A DNA stretch of 64,000 nucleotides from Bacteroidales bacterium (GCA_031263015.1 JAISGN010000006.1:1-64000); one strand, 5' to 3'. Shown: positions 34,452 through 44,885, counted from the first letter of the stretch. Notes: a model not told the origin generated them from the letters alone. Translations and numbers: made by a program.

Positions 34452-35231
34452 ATGACTAATTCATACATACATCCCGAAGCAAAGATAGGTCAGAACGTCA
34501 GAATAGACCCTTTCGCCGTGATATACGAAGATGTAATCATCGGAGATAACTCTCACATACATGCACATACTACAATATTTCCGGGTACAAGGATAGGAAA
34601 GAATTGCGAGATATTTCCTTCGGCTTCTATTGGGGCAGTGCCTCAGGATTTGAAGTTTGCAGGAGAATATTCCACTGTTGAGATTGGAGATAATAATCGT
34701 ATAAGAGAATTTGTAACAATAAACAGAGGAACAATAGCAAGTGGTAAAACTTCTATCGCTGACAACAATCTGATAATGGCTTATTCGCATATTGCCCATG
34801 ATTGTCGCATAGGAAATAATTGTGTTCTTGCCAACGGCACAACTCTTGCCGGTCATATAGAGATAGATGATTGGGTGATAACAGGAGGGCTATCGGCAAT
34901 ACATCAGTTTGTCAAGATAGGGCAACACTCAATTTTGATGGGTGGAGCATTGGTTGATAAAGATGTGCCGCCGTTTGTTAAAGCAGCAAAGTTTCCTTTG
35001 TCATATTTTGGTGTTAATTCCATCGGATTGGAGCGAAGAGGATTTACACAAGAACAAATAAATGAGATACAGGAAATATATCGTATTGTTTTCCAAAGCG
35101 GATTGGCGTATTCGGAAGCGTTTGACAGGATAAAACAATTGCCTATGACGGAAAATCTTAATATTATTCTGGATTTCATCGCTCGTTCTAATCGCGGATT
35201 AATGCGAGCTACGCCAAAAGAACAGGATTAA
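34452..35231 (+). CDS. lpxA: UDP-N-acetylglucosamine O-acyltransferase
   Basis: A 259-residue left-handed beta-helix acyltransferase with hexapeptide turns from the N-terminus (IHPEAKIGQNVRIDPFAVIY) and the LpxA block AYSHIAHDCRIGNNC containing the catalytic histidine (HIAHD). The C-terminal helical domain has GLERRGFTQEQINEI. It transfers a 3-hydroxyacyl chain to UDP-GlcNAc, the first step of lipid A, just before LpxC. The ATG at 34452 lies 10 bases after the lpxC/fabZ stop; a TTG at 34425 would overlap it and is not favoured. Confidence 0.95.
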   Translation: MTNSYIHPEAKIGQNVRIDPFAVIYEDVIIGDNSHIHAHTTIFPGTRIGKNCEIFPSASIGAVPQDLKFAGEYSTVEIGDNNRIREFVTINRGTIASGKTSIADNNLIMAYSHIAHDCRIGNNCVLANGTTLAGHIEIDDWVITGGLSAIHQFVKIGQHSILMGGALVDKDVPPFVKAAKFPLSYFGVNSIGLERRGFTQEQINEIQEIYRIVFQSGLAYSEAFDRIKQLPMTENLNIILDFIARSNRGLMRATPKEQD

Positions 35232-35255
35232 TTTAACGTATAATGAATTTTTCTT

Positions 35256-35263
35256 TATATTTG
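35256..35263 (+). promoter_or_regulatory. Promoter -7 box of nfeD-floA
   Basis: TATATTTG, 23 bases before the ATG at 35287. Confidence 0.55.
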
Positions 35264-35286
35264 CAGCAGAATTAAATTAGCAGACT

Positions 35287-35748
35287 ATGGACTTGATATT
35301 TATTTTGATGATTTTGGTTGGCGGTATTGGGCTTTTGATGCTCGAATTGATTGCCATACCGGGAACAACCATTACGGGATTGCTTGGTTGTGGCTTAATA
35401 GGGTGGGGAATATATAATATGTATGTAGAATATGGCACAGGATGGGGCACTTTCTCCTTAATATTCTGTTTAGTTGTTGCAATATTGCTGTTAATCTATT
35501 CTTTAAGAGCAAAAACGTGGAAAAAGTTTTCATTGAATAAGAGTATAGACTCCAAAGTCAATGAACCGAAACGAGAAATCTTTGTTGGCGACAAAGGAAT
35601 CTCAATAACAAGGCTGGCGCCTATCGGAATAGCCGAAATAAAAGGTGAAAGAATGGAGGTTTATACCTCTACATCCTTTGTAGATCCTAAAATGGAGATA
35701 GAGGTTGAGCTTGTGGAAGGCAATAAGATTATGGTAAAGCCATTATAA
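35287..35748 (+). CDS. NfeD-like membrane protein
   Basis: A 153-residue short NfeD protein: two to three N-terminal membrane segments (about 3-23, 27-45 and 56-73) and a C-terminal OB-fold (about 92-153: ISITRLAPIGIAEIKGERMEVYT). It lacks the protease domain of long NfeD. Short NfeD proteins are regularly encoded beside flotillins, and here floA starts 36 bases downstream. The pair is thought to organise membrane microdomains. Confidence 0.88.
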   Translation: MDLIFILMILVGGIGLLMLELIAIPGTTITGLLGCGLIGWGIYNMYVEYGTGWGTFSLIFCLVVAILLLIYSLRAKTWKKFSLNKSIDSKVNEPKREIFVGDKGISITRLAPIGIAEIKGERMEVYTSTSFVDPKMEIEVELVEGNKIMVKPL

Positions 35749-35784
35749 GATGTATTATTAATAACTTTATAAATTAAAATTAAT

Positions 35785-36768
35785 ATGATGACAGGAGGAT
35801 TTATTTTTATAGCCGTACTATGTTTAGTATTTCTATTATTATTTTTCTATTTGATACCAATAAATCTTTGGTTTCAATGCGTATTGAACGGTGTTAAGAT
35901 TTCATTGTTTCAATTGATGTTTATGCGTTGGCGAAAGGTGCCGCCATCGGTTATAGTTAATGCAATGATTAACTCAAAGAAGGCAGGCTTGAATTTGAGT
36001 GCAGACTTGCTGGAAGCACACTACTTAGCCGGAGGACATGTGCAAAGAGTAGTCAATGCTTTAATATCTGCCGACAAGGCTAATATTGCTTTGGATTTCA
36101 ACACTGCAACTGCTATTGATTTGGCAGGAAGAGATGTGTTTGAGGCAGTGCAGATGTCGGTTAATCCAAAGGTTTTGGATACTCCGCTTGTTGCGGCTGT
36201 TGCCTCCAATGGTATTCAGCTTATTGTAAAAGCAAGAGTTACCGTTAGGGCAAACATAAAGCAATTGGTAGGAGGAGCAGGAGAGGAAACAATATTGGCT
36301 CGTGTCGGAGAGGGAATAGTTACCTCTATCGGTAGTGCCGAATCGCATGCGAAGGTATTAGAGAATCCGGATTCAATATCAAAGGTTGTGCTTTCCAAAG
36401 GGCTTGATACCGGAACGGCTTTTGAAATCCTTTCTATTGATATAGCAGATATAGATGTCGGAAAGAACATCGGTGCCCAATTACAGATGGATCAGGCAAA
36501 TGCAGACAAGAATATTGCTCAGGCAAAGGCGGAAGAACGCCGTGCAATGGCTATTGCTCTTGAACAGGAGATGAAAGCCAAAGCGCAGGAGATGAGAGCA
36601 AAAGTTATTGAAGCCGAAGCGGAGGTTCCTCAGGCAATGGCGGACGCTTTTCGCAAGGGAAATATGGGCATAATGGACTATTATCGTATGCAGAACATAA
36701 AAGCGGATACTGATATGAGAGAATCCATTTCCAAACCCGAAACAAAACAGACGGATATTATGAAGTAA
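35785..36768 (+). CDS. floA: Flotillin-like protein FloA
   Basis: A 327-residue protein with an N-terminal membrane-inserted hairpin (about 4-28), an SPFH-like core, and a C-terminal coiled coil rich in Ala/Glu ([20 protein letters not shown]). Blocks [35 protein letters not shown] and [15 protein letters not shown] are typical of the FloA/YqfA family. It forms membrane microdomain scaffolds. It is co-transcribed with the NfeD-like gene. Confidence 0.95.
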   Translation: MMTGGFIFIAVLCLVFLLLFFYLIPINLWFQCVLNGVKISLFQLMFMRWRKVPPSVIVNAMINSKKAGLNLSADLLEAHYLAGGHVQRVVNALISADKANIALDFNTATAIDLAGRDVFEAVQMSVNPKVLDTPLVAAVASNGIQLIVKARVTVRANIKQLVGGAGEETILARVGEGIVTSIGSAESHAKVLENPDSISKVVLSKGLDTGTAFEILSIDIADIDVGKNIGAQLQMDQANADKNIAQAKAEERRAMAIALEQEMKAKAQEMRAKVIEAEAEVPQAMADAFRKGNMGIMDYYRMQNIKADTDMRESISKPETKQTDIMK

Positions 36769-36796
36769 AATTCATAGACTGCAATACATAAAAATA

Positions 36797-36859
36797 AAAC
36801 TGCGTTTCATTCAATTAAAACGCCGTTTTATTTTTATAAAATCCCGTTTTGTACGGATA
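36797..36859. repeat. 21-bp lattice array, locus 6 (short, diverged)
   Basis: Core-like 11-mers at 36797 (AAACTGCGTTT), 36818 (AAACGCCGTTT) and 36839 (AAATCCCGTTT), each 21 bp apart, with linkers CATTCAATTA and TATTTTTATA. It fills the gap between the converging floA and ftcD genes. Confidence 0.8.
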
Positions 36860-36881
36860 ATGCTTGATGTGGCTGAAATAC

Positions 36882-38579
36882 TTATTTGCTTATCTGTTCC
36901 AAAACAAGAGCCGTATATTTCTTTTCCAACTCTTCGGCTTTGGAAACCAACTTCTCGGCTTTGGAAATGATGTCTTCGGCAAATGCTTTGTCCTTTAAGC
37001 CCGATGTATTTATCTTCATATTCATAAAAGCCCCGATGCAAGCCGCTTTTGCACAAAGAACGCCGACCGCAGCATCGGTTACGGAATTAGGATTGCCCTT
37101 TTCAATCATCTGAGAGCAGATTTCAAACACCTCAAACGACTTGCAAAGCGTGCGATACGGCACTTCAATAGCATATTTTGTTGCTTGCTCAATAGCATCC
37201 GCACGTTTAGCCTTGTCTTCCTCCGTTTTCTTCGGCAAAGACAATGCATCCATAATTTTATTGAAAGCATTGGTGTCCTCATCCACCAAAAACAACAACT
37301 CATCCTTTATCTGCTGACCTTTTTCCGCCACATCCGAAAATTCTTTCCAGCGTTCGTCCCAGCCGGCTTTGTGAGAAGAAAGATTAGCCACCATTGTAGC
37401 CAAAGCAGCCCCTAAACTGCCGACATAAGCCGAGATAGAACCGCCGCCGGGTGCAGGACTTTCAGATGCAGTCTCGTTTGCAAAATTCTTAGACGTCATA
37501 TCAATAAGGCGATTGCCTGCTTTGTCTTCAAGCAAATACTCTATTATTTTTTCTTCTGCCTTAAATGGTTTCAGGTCATCAAGACCCATTGACTTTATGG
37601 CTATCTTTATCAATTCGGATTCATCAACTCCGAGCGACCTTTGTTGCTTTGCCAAGTAATATTTGCCTGCCTCAATCAACGCTTTCTTCGGAACAAGCCC
37701 TACAATCTCTACTCCCGTAACACGAATGCCTCTTTCGGCAGCCTTTTTGCTCACTTCATCAAAACAAATGTGCAGAGGAGAAGCATTGATGTTGGTAATA
37801 TTCATTGAAACCTGCGCAATACCATATTCTTCTATGAACCAACCGATGGCTTTTGTGCCTTTGAGAGTGCCTGGTATTGTTATATCCTTGCCATTCTCGT
37901 CTTTAAGAATTTTTCCGTTAGGTTTGCCACCCTCACGCTTTGGTCTGCCCTTTTCTCTTACGTCAAAAGCAATGGCATTCGCACGACGGGTAGAAGTAGT
38001 GTTGAGATTATAATTTACGGCAAGCAAAAAATCTCTCGCACCCACTGCAACAGCACCGCTTTTTGCCGTTTGCTCATTCCAGACGTTAGGTCCGAAACAA
38101 GGCTTCCATTCTTCGGTGCCGATTTTTGCAGCAAGACCCTCATATTCGCCCGCTCTGCAAGATGCAAGGTTGCATCTCTTGGCTTCAAACGCAGCATTCT
38201 CATAACAATATACTGGAATGCCGAGTTCTTTTCCGATTCGCTCACCGAGTTTTCTTGCATAGCCCACAACTTCTTCCATTGTTATTCCCGCAACAGGAAT
38301 AAGCGGACAAACATCCGTTGCTCCGAAGCGAGGGTGATCACCATGGTGATGACGCATATCAATTAATTCCTGAGCCTTCTTAACCAAAAGAAAAGCAGCA
38401 TCGCATACCGCTTTGGGTTCTCCAACAAAGGTGATAACGGTACGATTTGTTGTTGCACCGGGATCAACATCCAGCAACTTCACTCCTTCAACCGTTTCAA
38501 CCACATCTGCAACCTGTTTTATAAGGTCTTTATTGCGTCCCTCACTAATATTAGGCACGCATTCTATTATTTGTTTCAT
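36882..38579 (-). CDS. ftcD: Bifunctional glutamate formimidoyltransferase/formimidoyltetrahydrofolate cyclodeaminase
   Basis: A 565-residue fusion: formiminotransferase N- and C-subdomains (about 1-325; ECVPNISEGRN, DHPRFGATDVCPLIP) and cyclodeaminase (about 365-565; ETASESPAPGGGSISAYVGSLG). It moves the formimino group from formiminoglutamate to tetrahydrofolate and then releases ammonia, the last steps of one histidine degradation route. No hut genes are in the window. The start at 38579 follows a minus-strand promoter; longer frames upstream run through that promoter. Confidence 0.95.
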   Translation of the reverse strand: MKQIIECVPNISEGRNKDLIKQVADVVETVEGVKLLDVDPGATTNRTVITFVGEPKAVCDAAFLLVKKAQELIDMRHHHGDHPRFGATDVCPLIPVAGITMEEVVGYARKLGERIGKELGIPVYCYENAAFEAKRCNLASCRAGEYEGLAAKIGTEEWKPCFGPNVWNEQTAKSGAVAVGARDFLLAVNYNLNTTSTRRANAIAFDVREKGRPKREGGKPNGKILKDENGKDITIPGTLKGTKAIGWFIEEYGIAQVSMNITNINASPLHICFDEVSKKAAERGIRVTGVEIVGLVPKKALIEAGKYYLAKQQRSLGVDESELIKIAIKSMGLDDLKPFKAEEKIIEYLLEDKAGNRLIDMTSKNFANETASESPAPGGGSISAYVGSLGAALATMVANLSSHKAGWDERWKEFSDVAEKGQQIKDELLFLVDEDTNAFNKIMDALSLPKKTEEDKAKRADAIEQATKYAIEVPYRTLCKSFEVFEICSQMIEKGNPNSVTDAAVGVLCAKAACIGAFMNMKINTSGLKDKAFAEDIISKAEKLVSKAEELEKKYTALVLEQISK

Positions 38580-38605
38580 TGTAAATTTGTTTAATTTTAG
38601 GGCTG

Positions 38606-38613
38606 CAAAATTA
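38606..38613 (-). promoter_or_regulatory. Promoter -7 box of ftcD
   Basis: TAATTTTG on the minus strand, 26 bases before the start at 38579, which supports that start. Confidence 0.6.
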
Positions 38614-38649
38614 AGATTTATTTTTGGAATACTATGTTCCAACGCCGTA

Positions 38650-38849
38650 AAAGGCTGTTTGTTCGTGTCGGAATGACATTAGTCCGTGTCGGACTGACAT
38701 TATATGCTGCCGAAATGAGCGTTGCAAATACGGTATCTTCTTTTGCCGAAAATGAAAGGCTGTTTCATTTTTCTAAAACAGCCTTTCGTGCGAATGAAAC
38801 AGCCTTTTAAAAAAATGAGACAGCCTCTTAGAAAAATCAAACGTACAAA
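38650..38849. repeat. 21-bp lattice array, locus 7, with two hairpins one period apart
   Basis: Cores at 38650 and 38755 (AAAGGCTGTTT), 38776, 38797 (AAACAGCCTTT) and 38818 (AGACAGCCTCT), with a decayed start at 38839. The 105-bp step between the first two is five periods and contains hairpins GTTCGTGTCGGAATGACATT (38661-38680) and GTCCGTGTCGGACTGACATT (38682-38701), themselves 21 bp apart. The pair 38755/38776 forms a perfect 11-bp inverted repeat. Confidence 0.93.
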
Positions 38850-38854
38850 GGTTG

Positions 38855-39571
38855 TTACCAAACCATAGGTACTTCTATTATAAGTATCCTTGAATCGTTT
38901 GAAAGGGCTTTTATAGTTGTTTTTTCAATGTCCGACAAGCACAATCCGTCTCTTTTGTCAAGCCGAAAGCCCTCTGCTTCAAAGCTTCCTTCAATATTCA
39001 TCAGGAAAATGCCGTTTTGTTTGTCGTGTAAGGCGTATTCAAAAGTTTTTTCAGCATCAAATGCCCCGATATTGAGCCATGCGTTTTGGTAAATCCACAA
39101 TCCGTGCGGCGTTTCCTTAGGAGAGACGATTTCACTCAGCTTGTTGCGATGCGAAAGGAAGTCCATAGTTTTTTGTTCATAGCGCGGCGGCACGTCTTTT
39201 TGATTTGGGTAAATCCAGATTTGGAAAAAATTTACGCTTTGGTCTTTATCGGCGTTATATTCGCTGTGAATAACTCCTTTTCCTGCGCTCATAACCTGCA
39301 CTTCTCCTGCTCTGATGACGCCGTCGTTGCCCATAGAATCGCCATGTCGCACTCCGCCTTCAAGAGGTATGGTTATAATCTCCATATTGTCGTGAGGGTG
39401 CTTGCCGAAACCTTCTCCTCCGATAACAATGTCGTCATTCAGTACCCGCAAAGCACCGAAGTGAATACGATTAGGGTCATAGTAATCGGCAAAACTAAAT
39501 GTGTGATGAGTGTCTAACCATCCGTGATTGGCATGACCGCGTGTCTCTGCCTTAATTAAGGTACTTTTCAT
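38855..39571 (-). CDS. Pirin family protein
   Basis: A 238-residue bicupin of the pirin/YhaK type. The N-terminal cupin has the metal ligands in GKHPHDNMEIIT and VMSAGKGVIHSEYN, preceded by the family's opening ANHGWLDTHHTFSFADYYDP. Relatives bind iron; some degrade quercetin, and others respond to redox or bind transcription factors. It starts 22 bases after the trmD stop on the same strand, so the two are likely co-transcribed, perhaps without functional link. Confidence 0.92.
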   Translation of the reverse strand: MKSTLIKAETRGHANHGWLDTHHTFSFADYYDPNRIHFGALRVLNDDIVIGGEGFGKHPHDNMEIITIPLEGGVRHGDSMGNDGVIRAGEVQVMSAGKGVIHSEYNADKDQSVNFFQIWIYPNQKDVPPRYEQKTMDFLSHRNKLSEIVSPKETPHGLWIYQNAWLNIGAFDAEKTFEYALHDKQNGIFLMNIEGSFEAEGFRLDKRDGLCLSDIEKTTIKALSNDSRILIIEVPMVW

Positions 39572-39593
39572 AATGATTGTTGTTTAATATTTG

Positions 39594-40268
39594 TTAATGT
39601 ATTAATTCGGGTCGTCTTTCTTTGGTTCTGATTAGCGATTGCTCCATTCTCCACTCATCTATCGCCTTTTGATTGCCGGAAAGCAGTATATCGGGCACTC
39701 GCCAGCCGTTAAAATCGGCAGGACGTGTATATACGGGCGGCGAAATCAAACCATCCTGAAAAGAATCGCTTAATGCCGAAGTCTCATCGCTCAATACGCC
39801 GGGCAATAACCTCACAACGCTGTCCGCAATGACTGCCGCCGCCAATTCTCCTCCCGAAAGAACATAATCTCCTATGGAAATCTCACGGGTAATCAAGTGT
39901 TGGCGGATACGTTCGTCTATTCCCTTGTAATGACCGCAAAGAATGCAGATGCTCTTATGAAGAGACAACTCGTTGGAAACGGCTTGTGTGAGTTTTTTCC
40001 CGTCAGGTGCGGTATATATAACCTCATCATAATTGCGTTTTTGCTTCCATTCATTTAAACAATTCGCTATCGGCTCAACCTGCATTACCATTCCGGCTCC
40101 GCCACCGTAAGCATAATCATCCACACTGCCGTAATTATTGGTGGCATAGTTGCGAAGATTGATGATATTTGTTGATAGTAGGTCTTTATCTTTTGCTCTT
40201 TTGAGGATAGACGTTGCAAAGATTTCGTCAAAGATTGACGGGAATAGCGTAATGATGTCAATTATCAT
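39594..40268 (-). CDS. trmD: tRNA (guanine37-N1)-methyltransferase
   Basis: A 224-residue SPOUT methyltransferase with the trefoil-knot blocks ILCGHYKGIDERI and SIGDYVLSGGELAA, which bind S-adenosylmethionine, and the N-terminal MIIDIITLFPSIFDE. It methylates G37 of tRNAs reading CNN codons and prevents frameshifting. A minus-strand promoter lies 25 bases upstream. The family's usual neighbours rimM, rpsP and rplS are not here. Confidence 0.96.
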   Translation of the reverse strand: MIIDIITLFPSIFDEIFATSILKRAKDKDLLSTNIINLRNYATNNYGSVDDYAYGGGAGMVMQVEPIANCLNEWKQKRNYDEVIYTAPDGKKLTQAVSNELSLHKSICILCGHYKGIDERIRQHLITREISIGDYVLSGGELAAAVIADSVVRLLPGVLSDETSALSDSFQDGLISPPVYTRPADFNGWRVPDILLSGNQKAIDEWRMEQSLIRTKERRPELIH

Positions 40269-40293
40269 AGTTAAATCAGAGATTGTCAGCCGA

Positions 40294-40301
40294 CAAAGAT
40301 A
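40294..40301 (-). promoter_or_regulatory. Promoter -7 box of trmD-pirin
   Basis: TATCTTTG on the minus strand, 25 bases before the trmD start. Confidence 0.55.
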
Positions 40302-40331
40302 AGAAATTTCTGTAAAATACTAAAAAATATG

Positions 40332-40339
40332 TACTTTTG
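40332..40339 (+). promoter_or_regulatory. Promoter -7 box of the 1499-residue protein gene
   Basis: TACTTTTG, 34 bases before the ATG at 40374. It lies inside the longer open frame that begins at 40329 and rules that start out. Confidence 0.6.
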
Positions 40340-40373
40340 CCCCTATTATAAAGTTAATAAAAGAGAAATTAAA

Positions 40374-43300
40374 ATGAATAAGATGTTTCGTTATTTTTTT
40401 ATTTCGTTGATGTCGGTCATTATGGTATATACGGCGAATGCACAGAGGTTCGGCGGATTCACAGGCTCAACAGATGCATATATTGATGAGCTTGAACAAC
40501 TTTATTCTTCGGATGCCAATATGAAAAAGGAGCAATCAAAGCAATGGGAGCAAATGTTGAAAATATATGATAGCGTATGGTCGGCAAGCAACAGCATTGT
40601 GCAAAAAGAAATTGTGCGATTATCACAGCAAATGTTTGAAAAAAATATACGGGCGAGGAATGGATTTGCGGTTTTTGTGCAGTGCCAGATTGCTTTTGCC
40701 GATACCAAGCAGTCATTGGAGGGACAAAATCAGTGGTTGAAAGGTTGCCAAAGGTATTTGTCTTATAAAACGACAACCGTTAAGCGATTTGGGACAATGC
40801 TTGAAGCAACTCTGGATTTGCTTACCAACAATGCGCTCTATTTGTCAAAGACTATAAAATGGGAAATAAGCAAGAAGGATTATGTATTTAGGTTTGATAG
40901 CATTAGAGGGGTGTATGTGGTTTTTGATGAGCCGCTTGATTTGACTTATTCTTCATCAAAACAAAGTAATGTTATACATCAAACGACCGGAATGTTCTTT
41001 CTGACCGACAATACTTGGGAAGGGAAAGGCGGAAAGGTGGATTGGACGCGTGTGGGGCTGCCTGCGGATAATGTTTTTGTGGAATTAAAGAATTATGATA
41101 TTGATTTGAAACGTTCAGGCTTTACAGCCGATTCGGTAAATTTCATAAACAAGGAATTTTTCTCTCATACTCTTTTCGGACGATTTGAAGATGTATGCGG
41201 GGATAAAGCAGGCAACGCTACGTATCCACGTTTCTATTCCTACAAACACGAAGAGATAATAAAGAATGTTTTTGAGAATGTGGATTATGTTGGTGGCTTT
41301 ACGCAGCAAGGCGGTAAATTTCTCGGAACAGGCAGAGACGTTGAACCGGCACAACTGATTTTCACCAAAGAAGGAAAGAAATTCGCCGTAGCCAAAGCAC
41401 TTGTTCATCCGTTCAGCCAAAACGGCATCATATCTCAGGATTGCCAGATAACGTTCTATATTAATAATGACTCGGTATATCATCCGGGAACTAAAATGTC
41501 TTATAATAAGGCGACCAAAGAACTTTTTTGTTCCGACAACAAAGAAGGTATTTCCGCATCTCCTTGGATATCGTCTTACCATTGTGTGGATATTTATTGT
41601 GAAGGCGTTAATGTTAATCTGAATGACTATAAGATGGAATTCGCTCCGGCGAAGAGTTTGTCTCATAATAGTTCGGCTACAATAGAAAGCAACAATTTCT
41701 TTTCGGAAGCAAAATGGATGGAAGTACAAAAGGTAGATGATGTCAGTCCTCTTTATCGTGTGAAGCAATTCACGGATAAGGTTAATGACAGAACTTTTAC
41801 CGTTGCGGAGTTTGCCCAATTCCTCCGTTTGGATCAAACGCAGACAGAAGTAATGTTAATTAATCTTGCCTTGGATGGATTTATAATTTATGAGAATTAC
41901 CACAAGACAGCAATAGCCAAGCAGAAACTTTATGATTTCATTGCTGCCAAGGAAAAGAAACTTGATCACGATGCAATAAGAATTGTTTCTAACACAACCA
42001 ATGAGCCTAATGCAATGCTAAATATGCTTGATATGACGCTATGGGTGCATGGTGTAAAAAACTTCTCTCTTAGCGATACACATAATATTGTTGTCAGCCC
42101 GTACAATGGGGATATTATAATAACTAAAAATCGCAATATAGATTTTAATGGCAGGATTACCGCCGGCAGATTTATTCTTCAAGGCAACGGATGCAAGTTT
42201 TCTTATGATAACTTTGCGTTAAGTCTGCCTGCAATAGACTCTTTAAAGTTTTATGTGCCGTTGTTTGAGGATAGCACTAAGTTCGTCGCTATTCAAACAC
42301 CGATGCAAAAGCTTAAATGTGAGTTGTTGATAGATGCTCCTGACAATAAAGGTAGTATTCGCCACCTTGTAGATTATCCTATTTTATCTTCCCTTGAAGA
42401 TTCATACGTCTATTATGATAACCCAAGGATACAAAGCGGTGTTTATCACAGAGAAAACTTTTATTACAAGTTGGATCCTTTCAAAATTAAGAACCTGTTT
42501 TCATTTAAGACGGATAGTATCAAATTTACGGGTGTTTTTGTGTCAGCCGGCATATTTCCTGATATTTATGAGCCGTTACGCGTTATGCGAGATTACTCTC
42601 TTGGTTTTCTTACAAAGTCTCCGCAAGTCGGTTTGGCAGCCTATGGCGGTAAAGGTCAATATTACGAAAGTTTGGATTTGAGTCTAAACGGTCTTCTCGG
42701 CACTGGGCATTTGGATTATATTGCTTCGCGATCTTATTCAAAGATGTTTGTCTTTCATCCCGACTCTATGATGTGTGAAACAGAGAAATTCGCATGCACA
42801 AAGAACGATTTGTTTCCGAATGTTGAGGTTACAAAAACGACAGAGCAATGGTATCCGAAACAGGACTATATGTTGGTTCGGCAGAAAGCAGAGGAATTCT
42901 ATATGTTCGGAGGGGAAGCATTGCATAAAGGCTCTTTAACGGTTACGCCTGCGGGCTTATTCGGTAATGGAACTACAACATCAGGGCAAATTATGGTCAA
43001 TTCGGTCTATACAAAGTTCAAAGACATAACATACACTGCAGATACCTCAAAACTTATTATCAAATCTATTGATAAAGGCTCAGATGCTTTTGTTGCAAAC
43101 AATGTTAGGGCAAATGTAAGCTTCCAAAGCCATAAAGGAGAGTTCGTTTCAAATGAAGGTTTGGCTGAACAAGATTTCCCATACCTGCAATACAAATGCG
43201 AAGTGGATAGATTTGATTGGGATATGGATAAGAAACTGCTTTCCGTTCTCAATTCCGAATCAGTATCACTTGGAGATATGGCGAGCAAACCTCTTAGCGA

Positions 43301-44873
43301 TATTTTAGAATTAGAACAGCCGGGCGCAACATTTGTTTCCACTCATCCGAAACAAAAAGAGCTTACATTTAATGCCGTTAAAGCAACATTAGACTTAGCT
43401 GCCTCTAAATTAACGGCAACAGGTGTTTATCTTATTCGGGTTGCTGATGCTGCCGTTAAGCCTATAAACGGAACAATCACTATTTATCCCGGAGCACAAA
43501 TGGATACCATTGAAAAGGCTGAAATCCTTGCAAACACCGAAACTCAATATCTTCATATCTATGATGCTCGCATACATATAGCATCAGCATCTCTTTATTC
43601 GGCTAACGGTTATGTTGATTACATTGACGAGGACGGCAAGAAATATCCTTTGTTTATGAAGACCATTAATCCTTCCGACGGCATAACAAAGGCAGAAGGC
43701 GAGATAACAAGAGATAAGCCGCTGGCGCTTAGTTCAGCCTTTCTGTTTTACGGCAGTGTCAGCTTGACGGCAGCTGATAGCAGTTATTTATTTGACGGAG
43801 GCGTTCAATTAACTCATCAATGCAGTGAAAAGAATGGCTGGTTGAGATTCAAATCTAACTTTAATCCTGACGCAATATATATTCCTATACCCGAAGCACC
43901 AACAGACATTGACGGCAATCGCTTAACGGCGTCCGTACTTTATGATAAATCAAATCTAAGTCCTAAAATAGCATTCATCTCTTCCGATAAGGAAGCCGAC
44001 AATGTAATGATTAAAGCACAGGGATACCTTACCTACGACAAGACATCAAATGAATACCGCATCGCATCAAAGGAAAAATTGGAGGACTTTGACAATATCA
44101 TTTCGGAATATATGACGCTCAACAAAAGGACTTGTCGCGTGAGAGCAAAAGGAGATATGGGTCTTGGATTTAACGATGGTATTGTAACGATGGATGATTA
44201 CGGAACGGTAAATGTTAGGAATAATACGGACGGAACAATAGATGCCGAAATTGAAACCTCGCTTGCTTTCAAGTTTCCTTTCTCTCAGAGTGCTCTTGAC
44301 CTTATGGGCGTGGAACTTTACGAAGATATGAATTTAGAACCGATAGAATTGGAGACATCAAACTATCAAGAACAACTCATACACATCTTCGGAGAGAAAA
44401 AAGGGCAAGAACTGTATGATGATTTGCTCATTACGGGCGAATGGAAGCAGATACCGAAGGGCATGGACTACACCTTATATTTTACAAACGTTAAATTAAA
44501 ATGGGATAACGTCTATCGGTGCTATCTTTCGCAGGGAAACGCAGAATTAGCCATTGTAGGAAAGTATCAAATGAATAAAAAAATCCGCACACGCATTCAA
44601 TTGATGAAAGGAACGCTCGGAACGGAATTACGAATCTACATAGAAGCCAATCCGGATAGTTGGTACTACATTTCATACAATGGTTCGGCATTGGGAGTCT
44701 TGTCTTCGCTGGAAGATTTCAACGCAATAATTGATTCCACACCTCGTAGCGACAAAGAATTTACCGCAGGCAATAAACGCTATGTTTATCGTAAGGCTAC
44801 CGAAATGGAGAAGCGTAATTTCATACGAAAGTTGGAACTCGGCATTGACGCAGACAAAGAAACGAAACAATAG
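40374..44873 (+). CDS. Giant (1499-residue) secreted protein of unknown function
   Basis: A signal peptide (about 1-22, MVYTANAQ) opens a very long extracytoplasmic protein. The N-terminal quarter is helical and Lys/Glu-rich; most of the rest reads as beta strands (for example IVVSPYNGDIIITKNRNIDFNGRI split by turns, GSLTVTPAGLFGNG, GVYLIRVADAAVKPINGTITI), suggesting a beta-helix or a stack of repeat domains. There is no T9SS type A or B domain at the C-terminus, which ends in a charged helix (KRNFIRKLELGIDADKETKQ). It could be periplasmic or outer-membrane associated. I do not recognise the family. It is a single-gene unit with its own promoter. Confidence 0.75.
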   Translation: MNKMFRYFFISLMSVIMVYTANAQRFGGFTGSTDAYIDELEQLYSSDANMKKEQSKQWEQMLKIYDSVWSASNSIVQKEIVRLSQQMFEKNIRARNGFAVFVQCQIAFADTKQSLEGQNQWLKGCQRYLSYKTTTVKRFGTMLEATLDLLTNNALYLSKTIKWEISKKDYVFRFDSIRGVYVVFDEPLDLTYSSSKQSNVIHQTTGMFFLTDNTWEGKGGKVDWTRVGLPADNVFVELKNYDIDLKRSGFTADSVNFINKEFFSHTLFGRFEDVCGDKAGNATYPRFYSYKHEEIIKNVFENVDYVGGFTQQGGKFLGTGRDVEPAQLIFTKEGKKFAVAKALVHPFSQNGIISQDCQITFYINNDSVYHPGTKMSYNKATKELFCSDNKEGISASPWISSYHCVDIYCEGVNVNLNDYKMEFAPAKSLSHNSSATIESNNFFSEAKWMEVQKVDDVSPLYRVKQFTDKVNDRTFTVAEFAQFLRLDQTQTEVMLINLALDGFIIYENYHKTAIAKQKLYDFIAAKEKKLDHDAIRIVSNTTNEPNAMLNMLDMTLWVHGVKNFSLSDTHNIVVSPYNGDIIITKNRNIDFNGRITAGRFILQGNGCKFSYDNFALSLPAIDSLKFYVPLFEDSTKFVAIQTPMQKLKCELLIDAPDNKGSIRHLVDYPILSSLEDSYVYYDNPRIQSGVYHRENFYYKLDPFKIKNLFSFKTDSIKFTGVFVSAGIFPDIYEPLRVMRDYSLGFLTKSPQVGLAAYGGKGQYYESLDLSLNGLLGTGHLDYIASRSYSKMFVFHPDSMMCETEKFACTKNDLFPNVEVTKTTEQWYPKQDYMLVRQKAEEFYMFGGEALHKGSLTVTPAGLFGNGTTTSGQIMVNSVYTKFKDITYTADTSKLIIKSIDKGSDAFVANNVRANVSFQSHKGEFVSNEGLAEQDFPYLQYKCEVDRFDWDMDKKLLSVLNSESVSLGDMASKPLSDILELEQPGATFVSTHPKQKELTFNAVKATLDLAASKLTATGVYLIRVADAAVKPINGTITIYPGAQMDTIEKAEILANTETQYLHIYDARIHIASASLYSANGYVDYIDEDGKKYPLFMKTINPSDGITKAEGEITRDKPLALSSAFLFYGSVSLTAADSSYLFDGGVQLTHQCSEKNGWLRFKSNFNPDAIYIPIPEAPTDIDGNRLTASVLYDKSNLSPKIAFISSDKEADNVMIKAQGYLTYDKTSNEYRIASKEKLEDFDNIISEYMTLNKRTCRVRAKGDMGLGFNDGIVTMDDYGTVNVRNNTDGTIDAEIETSLAFKFPFSQSALDLMGVELYEDMNLEPIELETSNYQEQLIHIFGEKKGQELYDDLLITGEWKQIPKGMDYTLYFTNVKLKWDNVYRCYLSQGNAELAIVGKYQMNKKIRTRIQLMKGTLGTELRIYIEANPDSWYYISYNGSALGVLSSLEDFNAIIDSTPRSDKEFTAGNKRYVYRKATEMEKRNFIRKLELGIDADKETKQ

Positions 44874-44885
44874 ATAATTTTCATC